From NCBI GenBank assembly GCA_023398375.1, contig JAEWSH010000051.1, positions 248,001 through 312,000 of the forward strand: a stretch of 64,000 nt of DNA. Reading direction: 5' to 3'. The notes under the pieces are model-generated. The model saw only the letters and a program-made list of their open reading frames with translations. It had not been told where the DNA came from and did not search any database. A program made the position numbers and the translations under genes. This DNA comes from Bacillota bacterium. Lineage in GTDB: Bacteria; Bacillota; Clostridia; Lachnospirales; Lachnospiraceae. Below are positions 35,833-44,678 of this stretch, one piece after another (position 1 is the first letter of the stretch; every line of letters begins with the position of its first letter).

Positions 35833-36843
35833 ATGGTATCAATGAAAGACATATCAGTTGCATGTGGTGTATCTGTAGCAACGGTAAGTAAAGCTTTAAA
35901 TGATCATACAGACATAGGGCAAGAGACCAGATTACATATTAAAAAGGTTGCAAAAGAAATGGGATATTTCCCAAATTCGTCCGCGAGAGCATTGAAAACA
36001 AACCGTACATTTAATTTGGGTGTATTGTTTGCAGATGAATCCAGAAGCGGATTGACACATGATTATTTTGCCAATGTACTGGACAGCTTCAAACTTGCGT
36101 CGGAGGAAAGGGGATATGATATTACTTTCCTTAACTGCAATAAAAAGCGAAAAGATAGAATGTCCTATCTGGAACATAGTATGTACAGAGGTTTAGATGG
36201 GGTAGTTATTGCCTGTGTTGATTTTTATGACCCGGAAGTAATCGAATTGATAGAAGCAAAATTACCGATTGTAACAATTGATCATTTATTTAATAGCAGA
36301 ATAGCAATTATATCAGACAATGTGAAGGGAATGCAGGATCTGGTGAATTATGTATATCAGCAGGGACATAGAAAGATTGCTTATATACACGGTGCTGATT
36401 CAGCAGTTACAAGAAGCCGTTTGACCAGTTTTTATAAAACAACAGAAGAATTGGGATTAATGATACCTGAAGACTATATGAAAGAAGTCACTTATCGTGA
36501 TACGCAACAGGCAGGTATCAAAACGGAAGAGCTGCTTGCTCTAAAAGAGCCGCCAACTTGTATCTTATATGCAGATGACTTTTCTGCATTAGGTGGAATG
36601 AATGTTATTAAATCAAAAGGGCTGAATATTCCGGAAGATATTTCAATAGCGGGTTATGATGGCATTACTATATCGACACTTTTGGAACCACAATTGACTA
36701 CGATCAGACAAGATACCAGAGCGATGGGAAGAATTGCAGCCGAAAAGCTGATAAGTTTGATTGAGAAACCGAAAAGCACGATTGTACAATTCATTGTAGT
36801 TGAAGGAACACTGGTAGAAGGCAGATCGGTGCGACAGATTTAA
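35833..36843 (+). CDS. LacI-family transcriptional regulator of the cellobiose locus
   Basis: N-terminal LacI helix-turn-helix (MKDISVACGVSVATVSKALNDHTDIGQET) with the hinge region FPNSSARALKTNRT, then a periplasmic-binding-protein-like effector domain (about 60-336) with DGVVIACVDF, YIHGADSAVTRSRL and SIAGYDGITIS. The chosen start is ATG 35833 behind GGAAGGAG; a 16-residue longer frame from 35785 has no binding site and sits too close to the promoter. Its effector is probably a cello-oligosaccharide, inferred from the divergent GH94 gene and the following importer. Likely autoregulated through 35739-35752. Confidence 0.93.
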   Translation: MVSMKDISVACGVSVATVSKALNDHTDIGQETRLHIKKVAKEMGYFPNSSARALKTNRTFNLGVLFADESRSGLTHDYFANVLDSFKLASEERGYDITFLNCNKKRKDRMSYLEHSMYRGLDGVVIACVDFYDPEVIELIEAKLPIVTIDHLFNSRIAIISDNVKGMQDLVNYVYQQGHRKIAYIHGADSAVTRSRLTSFYKTTEELGLMIPEDYMKEVTYRDTQQAGIKTEELLALKEPPTCILYADDFSALGGMNVIKSKGLNIPEDISIAGYDGITISTLLEPQLTTIRQDTRAMGRIAAEKLISLIEKPKSTIVQFIVVEGTLVEGRSVRQI

Positions 36844-36934
36844 GGCATTTTTATTGCTAGCAATAGCGATACTAATATAAATGCAGAAACGTATTAACCA
36901 AACACTTATCAAATATTTAAGGAGGAAGTAGAAC

Positions 36935-38359
36935 GTGAAAAAGAAAGTATTAAGCGCACTGTTATCAGTTGCAATGGTATCCGCATTATTAGTTGGTTGC
37001 GGCGGAAAAACAGCTGAAACAGCAGAAACATCTCCTGCAACAGAAGCAGCAGAAGCAACAACAGCAGAGGCATCAACAGAAGCGGCAACAGATGCAGCAT
37101 CATCAGAGTTGGCATATAAAGGCGAAATCGAATTTATGCACTTCTCGACAGCTGAAGAAGAAAATAGTAAGAACGGTGGAGCTACAGCTATGCGCTATGC
37201 AATTGGCGAATGGGAAAAAGCACATCCGGATATCACTTTAACACAGAATGTATTAGCAAATAAGGATTACAAACCAAAGATTGCTACTCTGGCAGCATCG
37301 GATTCACTTCCGGATGTATTCTTGCTTCAAGGAATGAACACAGCCAGCTGGGCAGATCAGGGACTCGTACTTGACTTGACAGATGCAATCAAGAACTCAC
37401 CTTACTATGACAAATACAACCAGTCATACTTCTATGCTTTTACAGCAGCTGATAAACAGTATGCACTTCCAGCATTGACAGCAGGTACATGCTGCCAGGT
37501 ATTATACAACAAAGAAGTCTTCAAGGCAGCTGGATTTGATGAATTCCCAGAGACATGGGCAGATTTGATGAAAGCACAGGACAAGATCAAAGCACAAGGC
37601 GTTGACTATGTTATGTCCTTTGCAAATGGTGATGCATGGCAGGCAGATTCCTGTTTCTTATCTACATTAGGTGATAGATTTACAGGAGCAGACTGGACAT
37701 ATTCATTAATTGAAAACACAGGTTCAAAATTTACTGACAAACCGTTCGTAGATGCACTTGCAGCTACAAAGGACATCTTCGGTTCAGGACTTTTCAATCC
37801 AGACTTTAATTCAGCTCCACAGCAGACGGGTAACGATTACTACATTGCTGGAAAATCTGCATCTGTTATCTGTGGTAACTGGGATGCTACCTATGTTTAT
37901 ACAAATGCAGATCCAGAATTAATTAAAAACACAGGTATAGCAGTACTTCCTCAACCAGACGGAGCTACAGCTTCACAGAAGACACACGATATCGGTATGG
38001 GATTTGGTCTTGCTATCAATCCTAAAGTTGCAGAAGATCCAGACAAATTGGCTGCCTGCTTAGATTTAATCTATGAAATCACAGGACCTACATTTGCTGA
38101 CTATGTAGCACAGAACTTTGCATTAACAGGTCTTACACAGACACAAGATGTTGATTTATCTAAATTTGATCAATTCACACAGGATACCTACAATTACAAT
38201 TCAAATCCAGCATGTGAAATCTATGATTCCTATATTGACAGTGCTGTAATTGGTGTATTAAATCAGAGTATCCAGGCTATGTTGAGCGGCCAGATGACAC
38301 CGGAAGAAGTTGCAGAAGCAACTCAGAAGGAATATGAATCAGTATATGCTGCTAAATAA
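36935..38359 (+). CDS. ABC sugar transporter substrate-binding lipoprotein
   Basis: Extracellular solute-binding protein, family 1. Lipoprotein signal MKKKVLSALLSVAMVSALLVGC with the lipidated Cys at 22, then an Ala/Glu/Thr-rich linker (about 25-60) and a binding domain of about 410 residues (EIEFMHFSTAEEE, LPDVFLLQGMN, ALPALTAGTCCQVLYNKEVFKAAGFDEFP). Strong AAGGAGG before the ATG. It captures a sugar for the two permeases that follow; a cello-oligosaccharide is inferred from the locus. No dedicated ATPase gene is present, so a shared MsmX-like ATPase elsewhere is expected. Confidence 0.94.
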   Translation: MKKKVLSALLSVAMVSALLVGCGGKTAETAETSPATEAAEATTAEASTEAATDAASSELAYKGEIEFMHFSTAEEENSKNGGATAMRYAIGEWEKAHPDITLTQNVLANKDYKPKIATLAASDSLPDVFLLQGMNTASWADQGLVLDLTDAIKNSPYYDKYNQSYFYAFTAADKQYALPALTAGTCCQVLYNKEVFKAAGFDEFPETWADLMKAQDKIKAQGVDYVMSFANGDAWQADSCFLSTLGDRFTGADWTYSLIENTGSKFTDKPFVDALAATKDIFGSGLFNPDFNSAPQQTGNDYYIAGKSASVICGNWDATYVYTNADPELIKNTGIAVLPQPDGATASQKTHDIGMGFGLAINPKVAEDPDKLAACLDLIYEITGPTFADYVAQNFALTGLTQTQDVDLSKFDQFTQDTYNYNSNPACEIYDSYIDSAVIGVLNQSIQAMLSGQMTPEEVAEATQKEYESVYAAK

Positions 38360-38431
38360 AAAAATATCATAGAAATATTAGATTTATGAGGATACACAGT
38401 AGGTGCCAATAGGCAGAATACTGTAAGAGAG

Positions 38432-38470
38432 TTTTCCGGAGTTGTCTGCTTAATGCAACGCTCCGGAAAA
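38432..38470 (+). other. Stem-loop between binding-protein and permease genes
   Basis: TTTTCCGGAG at 38432-38441 pairs perfectly with CTCCGGAAAA at 38461-38470. There is no following T run. Such stems between a binding-protein gene and its permease genes usually stabilise the upstream mRNA or stop part of the transcription, giving excess binding protein (known pattern, inferred here). Confidence 0.75.
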
Positions 38471-38592
38471 TTTATGAAAATTATGAAAAATTAATTTGGT
38501 GTGTTGAGCAGGCTATATAGTTCAGCAGTTAGTATAAGAGCACGATTCACATGATGGGATCTGTTTTTACAAACCAATAAGGAGGCAAGAAA

Positions 38593-39519
38593 ATGCTAAA
38601 AGCTATCCGACCGAAAAACAGGGTAATCGTAATGTATTTATTGATCCCGGTTTTTATCTATATCTTTACAGTTTTTGTACCTTTGATTGCAGCGTTCTAT
38701 TTCAGCTTCTTTCAATGGAAGGGCGGGCCTAAAAAAAGTTTTATTGGATTAGAAAATTATGTGGCATTGATAAAGGATTTGAATTTCTGGAGTTCTTTTG
38801 GTCATAATATATATTTGGTAGTAGCATGTATTATTGGACAGATTGGTCTTGCATTTATTTTTGTATTGATGATCAACTCAAGACTGGTAAAGTTCAAAGG
38901 AGTACACCGTACATTTGGTTTCTTCCCAAGTACGATCTCAGCGGTAGCGATCGGATTTATTTGGAGAATCATCTATGATTACAGCTATGGAATTCTCAAC
39001 TATTTTATTGATAAATTCGGAGCAACAGAATGGGTGATGAATGTGTTTAATAATGGTCAGCCATTAGTCTGGAAGGATATGACCAATCATATTATGCTGA
39101 TTGTATCAATTCCATTGATCTGGCAGTTTATTGGTTACTATATGGTAATTATCCTATCTGCAATTTCTTCAGTAGATCAGGAAATTTTTGAGGTTGCAGA
39201 GCTGGATGGTGCAAATGCCTTTCAACGTGCGGTATACATTATATTCCCATTAATTAAGAATACATTGGTTGTCTGCATTACATTATGTATTGCGGGTAAT
39301 ATGAAAGCTTTTGACCATATTTATAATTTAACAGCGGGTGGTCCTGGTACTTCATCAATGGTTATGGCGTTATACGGGTATAACACGTCCTTTAGAGATC
39401 ACAACATGGGTTATGGATCTGCAATTTCCATCGGTATTTTCTGTTGCAGTTTGGCCGTAATTGTATTAAGCCAACAGGGAGCCAGACTTTTATCTAAAGA
39501 TAAAGGAGGTGCACAGTAA
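38593..39519 (+). CDS. ABC sugar transporter permease, MalF type
   Basis: 308 residues, six helices. N-terminal PKNRVIVMYLLIPVFIYIFTVFVPLIAAFYFSFFQW and the family motif IFEVAELDGANAFQRAVYIIFPLIKNT (EAA loop) that contacts the ATPase, followed by FDHIYNLTAGGPG. AAGGAGG before ATG 38593. Its TAA overlaps the next ATG (TAATG), so the two permeases are coupled and probably form a heterodimer. Confidence 0.94.
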   Translation: MLKAIRPKNRVIVMYLLIPVFIYIFTVFVPLIAAFYFSFFQWKGGPKKSFIGLENYVALIKDLNFWSSFGHNIYLVVACIIGQIGLAFIFVLMINSRLVKFKGVHRTFGFFPSTISAVAIGFIWRIIYDYSYGILNYFIDKFGATEWVMNVFNNGQPLVWKDMTNHIMLIVSIPLIWQFIGYYMVIILSAISSVDQEIFEVAELDGANAFQRAVYIIFPLIKNTLVVCITLCIAGNMKAFDHIYNLTAGGPGTSSMVMALYGYNTSFRDHNMGYGSAISIGIFCCSLAVIVLSQQGARLLSKDKGGAQ

Positions 39520-40412
39520 TGGCATATAATCCAAGCGACATTGCAGGCAAAAAGGCAAAAGATAACAGACCTGCTGAAAAAGCAAAAAAAAGTATTTTGG
39601 CAGTTATCCTAAATGCAATCCTTATTATTTTTTCAGTAACATGTATGTTTCCATTGATATGGATGCTTTATTCTTCATTGAAACTAACAAAAGAATTTCA
39701 GGCAGATATTATCTCTTTACCAAAGGCACCAACATTTGAGAATTACATATATGTAGCGAATGACCCTAATTCGCACATTTGGTCATCCTTATTTGCAAGT
39801 TTCAGAACAACGGTTATTTCAATTATTTTTATTGTATTATTTTCCTTTATAGTGGGATATATCTTATCCAGAATTGATTTTAAATTAAATAAACCTATTT
39901 ATGCTATGTTTTTGTTAGGGATGTTAATTCCGATTCATTCCCTACTGGTACCTATCGTTGTAGTTTTTCAGAAGTGCGGAATATATGATAAGTGGTTTAC
40001 ATTATTACTTCCCTATGTTTCTTTTGGTTTGCCGATTGGTATTTTCTTAATTGAAAGTTATTTAAAGGGTATTCCGATTGAATTGGAAGAAGCGGCTGCA
40101 ATTGATGGCAGCAGCTTTACAAATACACTTTTTTCAATTATCCTCCCGGTATGTAAACCTATTTTGGCTACTGTTGGCATTATTCAGACATTTGCATGCT
40201 GGAATGAGTTCTCATTTGCGTTGGTTTTGATTAATAATGTTAAATACCAGACCGTACCATTGGCATTGACGAATTTCTCCGGACAGTTCTCTACGAACTA
40301 TCCGAGAATGATGACAGCAATGTTAATTACGATGGCACCAATTATTATTCTCTACTTTGTTTTCAGCAAACAGATCATTAAAGGTATGGTAGCCGGAGCT
40401 GTTAAAGGTTAA
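39519..40412 (+). CDS. ABC sugar transporter permease, MalG type
   Basis: 297 residues, six helices. A charged 25-residue N end, then AVILNAILIIFSVTCMFPLIWMLYSSLK; EAA loop ELEEAAAIDGSSFTNTLFSIILPVCKPILATV; C end KQIIKGMVAGAVKG, typical of MalG homologues. Last gene of the import operon; a terminator lies at 40451-40476. Confidence 0.94.
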   Translation: MAYNPSDIAGKKAKDNRPAEKAKKSILAVILNAILIIFSVTCMFPLIWMLYSSLKLTKEFQADIISLPKAPTFENYIYVANDPNSHIWSSLFASFRTTVISIIFIVLFSFIVGYILSRIDFKLNKPIYAMFLLGMLIPIHSLLVPIVVVFQKCGIYDKWFTLLLPYVSFGLPIGIFLIESYLKGIPIELEEAAAIDGSSFTNTLFSIILPVCKPILATVGIIQTFACWNEFSFALVLINNVKYQTVPLALTNFSGQFSTNYPRMMTAMLITMAPIIILYFVFSKQIIKGMVAGAVKG

Positions 40413-40450
40413 GAGCTATAGTAATACTCAAAATTGAATAGATAAAAATC

Positions 40451-40476
40451 AAAGGGGGTGTCACAGCGCCCCTTTT
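40451..40476 (+). terminator. Terminator of the sugar import operon
   Basis: AAAGGGG pairs with CCCCTTTT around a short loop (GTGTCACAGCG region). It is the first element of the 384-base gap 40413-40796. Confidence 0.75.
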
Positions 40477-40510
40477 CATGTGCATAAGTTTATCACCTAA
40501 AGTTATTAAC

Positions 40511-40605
40511 GAGTAGAAACACGCTTTGCGAGTTTCTACTCGTTATCGCGGTATTCGTCAAATGCTTCTGCTAGCAGAGCATTTTCCTCATTACTCGCGT
40601 AAATA
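40511..40605 (+). repeat. Dispersed intergenic repeat, family R1
   Basis: Begins GAGTAGAAACACGCTTTGCG, which pairs with its own AGTTTCTACTC, then CGTTATCGCGGTATTCG, TCAAATGCTTCTGCTAGCAG, and ends with CTCATTACTCGCGTAAAT. Near-identical blocks lie on the minus strand at 46040-46136 and 47819-47914. The rest of the gap to 40796 (about 190 bases) shows nothing but an AT-rich probable promoter region. Confidence 0.8.
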
Positions 40606-40796
40606 GCAGCGAATGGTTATCCAACAGAAGACACGTTCTCACTCGAATTGACGAATTCAAATAAGTTAAACAAACATTTGGCACTGGAATCCTATAAGTT
40701 AATAAAAACTAAAAGAATCCTAAAAAATCTATATAATCTATTGGAATATAAAGATTTATGGGGTATTATAATTAAAAACAAATTAGGAGACGGATT

Positions 40797-41234
40797 ATGA
40801 ATAGAGTAGAATTTATCAGGCAATTGCGAATTGCTTTATCAGGATCTGTAAATTTCAATATCGTAGAAGAAAATATTAGATATTATGAAGATTATATTGA
40901 TATGGAAATAAGAAAAGGAAAATCTGAGGAACAGGTTCTTGCAGAACTTGGGAGTCCAAGATTAATAGCAAAGACAATTATAGAGACAAACAAGACAGCC
41001 GAGACGGAGAATACATCCTATAAGGAAAATACATCGACCATAGAAGAGGAAGACAGTACGACAGGCGGGAAAGTCTTTAAAATACCATTGTGGTTGATAG
41101 GTGCATGTGTGGTGCTTATTATTGTACTTTTTTTTGCAGCAGTCACTTCGCTTATATCGGTATTATTGCCAGTATTGCTTCCGATTTTTATTGTGATATT
41201 GGTAGCAAGAGTAATACAATCACTGTGGAGATAG
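40797..41234 (+). CDS. DUF1700-like membrane protein
   Basis: 145 residues. A soluble N half with the DUF1700-type start MNRVEFIRQLRIAL and YYEDYIDMEIRKGKSEEQVLAELGSP, an acidic Thr/Glu linker (about 65-90), and two C-terminal membrane segments (about 98-120 and 122-140). In other Firmicutes such proteins often pair with PadR regulators; no PadR gene is visible here. Start ATG 40797 behind TTAGGAGA. Confidence 0.82.
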   Translation: MNRVEFIRQLRIALSGSVNFNIVEENIRYYEDYIDMEIRKGKSEEQVLAELGSPRLIAKTIIETNKTAETENTSYKENTSTIEEEDSTTGGKVFKIPLWLIGACVVLIIVLFFAAVTSLISVLLPVLLPIFIVILVARVIQSLWR

Positions 41235-41310
41235 CGAATAAAGGTTGTTCATTGGCTGCAAAGCAGATTACGTAGCTTGATTTTTCTATGTGAAAAGTTC
41301 ATATAAAGGG

Positions 41311-41339
41311 AAAAAAGATCATCTGCGATGACCTTTTTT
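41311..41339 (+). terminator. Terminator behind the DUF1700-like gene
   Basis: AAAAAAG and TCATC pair with GATGA and CTTTTTT around a TGC loop with one mismatch; symmetrical, so it could work in both directions. The remaining gap to 41546 holds a probable promoter (TTGTAT 41480-41485, GATAAT 41504-41509) for the next small ORF. Confidence 0.82.
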
Positions 41340-41546
41340 CGAGGGGAGTATAATAACTTATAAATAAGGGATGTAAAAAGAAGGATACATTTCTCTTTAC
41401 AAACTATATTATAACTTGTATACTTTGTAAGTGCAATAAACAGAATAACCAAAAATAGTACTAAAGTACCAATCATTTTTTGTATATATTTCCTAGAAAA
41501 TGAGATAATAGTGTTGTAACTAAAAATTTTAGGAGGTATATATATC

Positions 41547-41720
41547 ATGTCTAAAAATGAATACGATGAATTAGGGCAAAACAAAACAAACAACAGTCAG
41601 AAGAACCGAAATCAAGGTCAGGACAAAAACAAGAACAACGAAAATAATTGCACGAATAGCAACAATGAAAGTAACAAGAACAGTAACAAGAACAGTTCGA
41701 GAAATAACAGTGGCTATTAA
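41547..41720 (+). CDS. 57-residue Asn/Lys/Ser-rich small protein
   Basis: Small ORF with a perfect AGGAGG ten bases before its ATG, its own probable promoter and its own strong terminator, so it looks like a real monocistronic gene. Composition is extreme: about 40% Asn with Lys, Ser, Gln; one Cys; no hydrophobic core and no signal peptide (starts MSKNEYDELGQNKTNN, ends SSRNNSGY). It should be disordered. I do not know its function; heat-stable or spore-associated small hydrophilic proteins are one speculative comparison. Confidence 0.72.
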   Translation: MSKNEYDELGQNKTNNSQKNRNQGQDKNKNNENNCTNSNNESNKNSNKNSSRNNSGY

Positions 41721-41730
41721 TCAGAAAGCC

Positions 41731-41769
41731 ATAAAAAGGCAGCAGATGATGCATCTGCTGTCTTTTTAT
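41731..41769 (+). terminator. Terminator of the Asn-rich small gene
   Basis: ATAAAAAGGCAGCAGATG pairs with CATCTGCTGTCTTTTTAT around a three-base loop; the T run is part of the arm. Confidence 0.92.
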
Positions 41770-41823
41770 GGTGTAATAGTGAAAATGATTGACAGTGAAC
41801 ATGGAGAAAGATAATATAGGAAT

Positions 41824-42969
41824 ATGAGAAAATATGAATTAATTGCACCATGCCACTTTGGTCTGGAAGCAGTATTAAAGAAAGAAATTATTGATTTAGG
41901 TTATGATGTGTTGTCTGTAGAAGATGGCAGAATCACTTTTTATGGAGATGAAGAAGCTATCTGCAGAGCTAATATTTTTTTGCGCACAGCAGAAAGAATT
42001 TTAATTAAGATAGGATCATTTCAGGCAACTACCTATGATGAACTTTTTGAGGGGACAAAGGAGCTCCAGTGGGAAGAGTATATTCCAAAAGATGGAAAAT
42101 TCTGGGTCGCAAAAGCTGCCAGCGTAAAAAGTAAATTATTCAGTCCATCTGATATTCAATCTATCATGAAAAAAGCGATGGTAGAAAAATTAAAGAAAAT
42201 ATATCATGTAACATGGTTTGAAGAAAATGGAGAGTCATATCCGATTCGTGTATTTTTGATGAAAGATGAAGTGACAGTGGGGCTTGATACGACAGGAGAA
42301 TCACTTCACAAACGTGGGTACCGTAAACTGACTGCAAAGGCACCCATTGCAGAAAATCTTGCTGCATCTTTGATAATGCTGACACCATGGAACGGGGATC
42401 GAATTTTGGTTGACCCATTTTGCGGAAGTGGTACAATACCGATTGAGGCAGCGATGATGGCGGCTAACATAGCACCAGGAATAAATCGATCCTTTTTAGC
42501 GGAAGAGTGGAATCATATTGTAGGTAAGAAAAATTGGTATGATTGTGCAGATGAAGCAAATGAAATGATAGATCTGTCGGTAGATACTGATATACAAGGA
42601 TACGATATTGATCCTGATATGGTCTATATTGCAAGAGAGAATGCAAAACTTGCAGGTGTAGATAAGCTGATTCATTTTCAAAAACGTTCTTTGGAACAGT
42701 TGAGCCACCCTAAAAAATATGGATTTATTATTACCAATCCGCCATATGGAGAACGACTGGAAGATAAAAACAATCTTCCGTCCTTATATCGCATGATTGG
42801 AGAAAAGTTTAAAGGACTTGATTCATGGTCCATGTATTTAATTACTGCTTATGAACAGGCAGAAAAAGATATCGGTGTGAAGGCTGCCAAAAACAGAAAG
42901 ATATATAATGGGATGATGAAGACCTATTATTATCAGTTTCTTGGACCGAAACCTCCTAAGAAAAATTAG
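41824..42969 (+). CDS. THUMP-domain class I SAM-dependent RNA methyltransferase (RlmL/YpsC-like)
   Basis: 381 residues. N-terminal ferredoxin-like/THUMP region (about 1-160; MRKYELIAPCHFGLEAVLKKEI) followed by a Rossmann methyltransferase domain with motif I VDPFCGSGTIPIEAA, and catalytic motif IV TNPPYGERL. It matches the YpsC/RlmL-N group that methylates guanine N2 in 23S rRNA; the older annotation as adenine DNA methylase comes from the NPPY motif. 381 residues means it lacks the second RlmK half of the E. coli fusion. Weak binding site TATAGGAAT. Confidence 0.93.
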   Translation: MRKYELIAPCHFGLEAVLKKEIIDLGYDVLSVEDGRITFYGDEEAICRANIFLRTAERILIKIGSFQATTYDELFEGTKELQWEEYIPKDGKFWVAKAASVKSKLFSPSDIQSIMKKAMVEKLKKIYHVTWFEENGESYPIRVFLMKDEVTVGLDTTGESLHKRGYRKLTAKAPIAENLAASLIMLTPWNGDRILVDPFCGSGTIPIEAAMMAANIAPGINRSFLAEEWNHIVGKKNWYDCADEANEMIDLSVDTDIQGYDIDPDMVYIARENAKLAGVDKLIHFQKRSLEQLSHPKKYGFIITNPPYGERLEDKNNLPSLYRMIGEKFKGLDSWSMYLITAYEQAEKDIGVKAAKNRKIYNGMMKTYYYQFLGPKPPKKN

Positions 42970-42994
42970 GCTATGATAGAAGATAGGGATTATC

Positions 42995-44023
42995 ATGTAT
43001 GATAAATTAATGAAACATATGGCAGTCAGCGGTGTGATTTTTTTCGTGATTGCGATGAGTATCATGCTATATACTGCTTTTTGCACAACGACGGATATAA
43101 AAGAGGGATCTGAGATTAACCCAGAGACAGAGCTGGTGAAGGAAGAAGATACAAAGATAAATGATAAGAAGATACTCAACATTGCACCCGAAGGGAGTGA
43201 GCAGGAATACTTGTGTATTCCATTATCAGCAGATATTACTGAAGAACACTTGATTTTGGAAGCGAACTATGTAGAACATCAATTATATATTACAATTGAT
43301 GGGCTTGAGGAAGATTTCTATGAGAATAACAGAATCACAGGAAATAGCAGCTATATAGACAAGATTTTATATAGCTATCATAAAGGAAAGACAAAATTGC
43401 AGATGCAGTTGTCGGGGCTATATGAACATAATGCATTCTGTAAAAATAATACGTTATATTTAGAATTTAATTTACCCAGAGAACAATATGATAAGATCAT
43501 TGTATTGGATGCAGATAATTTTCCAGGAGACATTCCGCTCTCAATTTTAAAAAGATTAAAAGAGAAGTTAGATCAGACAGATATAAAAGTATATTATACA
43601 AGACTGGATGCAAGCAATCCGTCAGAGGAAAAGCGGGTTGCATTGGCAAATCTATCAAAAGCAGACATGCTTATCAGTATTCGCGTCAATAACGAGATAG
43701 AAAATCCTGAGAAATATGGGATACAGACAGTTTATAATGCAAACTTTTTCATCCCGCGTTTAAGTAGTGTTGATCTGGCAGATATAATAGAAAAAAATGT
43801 ATGTAGAGAAACGGGAGGTACGGCCAGAGGGTTAATTGCGGCAGATACAAACAGAATTCTCGTTAACAACGCATCTGTGCCTGTTTCGGTGATAGAGGTA
43901 GGGTATGTATCAAATAAGAAGGAAAAAGGACTCCTAGAGGACGACAGCTATGTAGATAAGTTAGCAGAGGGTATTTATAATGGAATTATAGATGCATATA
44001 GTATTTTAAATAAACAGGAATGA
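42995..44023 (+). CDS. Amidase_3-fold protein with lost zinc ligands (pseudo-amidase)
   Basis: 342 residues. One N-terminal membrane segment (about 11-31), an AMIN-like beta domain (about 60-155) and a C-terminal region (about 165-340) laid out like N-acetylmuramoyl-L-alanine amidase: VYYTR, RVALANLSKADMLISI, and VIEVGYVSN with the catalytic Glu position. The zinc histidines are gone: the place of DPGHGG reads LDADNFPGD (about 171-179) and the place of SIHAN reads SIRVN (about 228-232). It is therefore probably an inactive, wall-binding or regulatory protein. Located 25 bases behind the methyltransferase gene and 21 bases before rdgB. Confidence 0.8.
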   Translation: MYDKLMKHMAVSGVIFFVIAMSIMLYTAFCTTTDIKEGSEINPETELVKEEDTKINDKKILNIAPEGSEQEYLCIPLSADITEEHLILEANYVEHQLYITIDGLEEDFYENNRITGNSSYIDKILYSYHKGKTKLQMQLSGLYEHNAFCKNNTLYLEFNLPREQYDKIIVLDADNFPGDIPLSILKRLKEKLDQTDIKVYYTRLDASNPSEEKRVALANLSKADMLISIRVNNEIENPEKYGIQTVYNANFFIPRLSSVDLADIIEKNVCRETGGTARGLIAADTNRILVNNASVPVSVIEVGYVSNKKEKGLLEDDSYVDKLAEGIYNGIIDAYSILNKQE

Positions 44024-44044
44024 TGAACAACAGGCAGGAAGAGA

Positions 44045-44641
44045 ATGAGTAGAAAAATTATATTTGCAACAGGTAATGAAGGCAAGATGAAAGAAATACG
44101 TATGATTTTAGAAGATATGGAGGTTGAAGTGCTGTCCTTGAAGCAGGCAGGAATTGAAGTGGATATTGAAGAAACCGGAAAGACATTTCAAGAGAATGCC
44201 ATTTTGAAAGCAAAAATAGTATCACAAATTTGCGGAGAGATTGTATTGGCGGATGATTCAGGTCTTGAAATTGATTATTTAGACAAAGAACCGGGAATAT
44301 ATTCAGCCAGATATATGGGTGAAAGTACTTCCTATAAAGTCAAAAATGCGAATCTGATAGAACGTTTGAAAGGTGTTCCCGATGAACTGAGAACAGCTAG
44401 ATTTGTATGTGCGATTGCAGCTGTATTTCCAAATGGCGAAATTCTTACAACGCAGGCGGCTATAGAAGGGCGTATTGATTATGAAGAAAAAGGAATAAAT
44501 GGGTTTGGATACGATCCAATTTTTTATGTTCCTGAATATCATTGTACGACAGCAGAATTAACGATGGAACAGAAGAATAAAGCCAGCCATAGAGGAAAGG
44601 CATTAAAACAAATGAAGCAAATGCTGAGCAGCAGAATCTAG
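44045..44641 (+). CDS. rdgB: dITP/XTP pyrophosphatase (RdgB/HAM1 family)
   Basis: Removes non-canonical purine NTPs. 198 residues with the N-terminal TGNEGKMKEI motif, the metal-binding ADDSGLEIDYL, PGIYSARYMGE, and GFGYDPIFYVPEY plus SHRGKALKQM. Complete family signature and length. The gene is 21 bases behind the pseudo-amidase and 37 bases before the phosphoesterase; probably one transcript. Confidence 0.95.
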   Translation: MSRKIIFATGNEGKMKEIRMILEDMEVEVLSLKQAGIEVDIEETGKTFQENAILKAKIVSQICGEIVLADDSGLEIDYLDKEPGIYSARYMGESTSYKVKNANLIERLKGVPDELRTARFVCAIAAVFPNGEILTTQAAIEGRIDYEEKGINGFGYDPIFYVPEYHCTTAELTMEQKNKASHRGKALKQMKQMLSSRI

Positions 44642-44678
44642 AGTTTTCGGCAGATTGTCTAGAATATATGGAGCAAAT

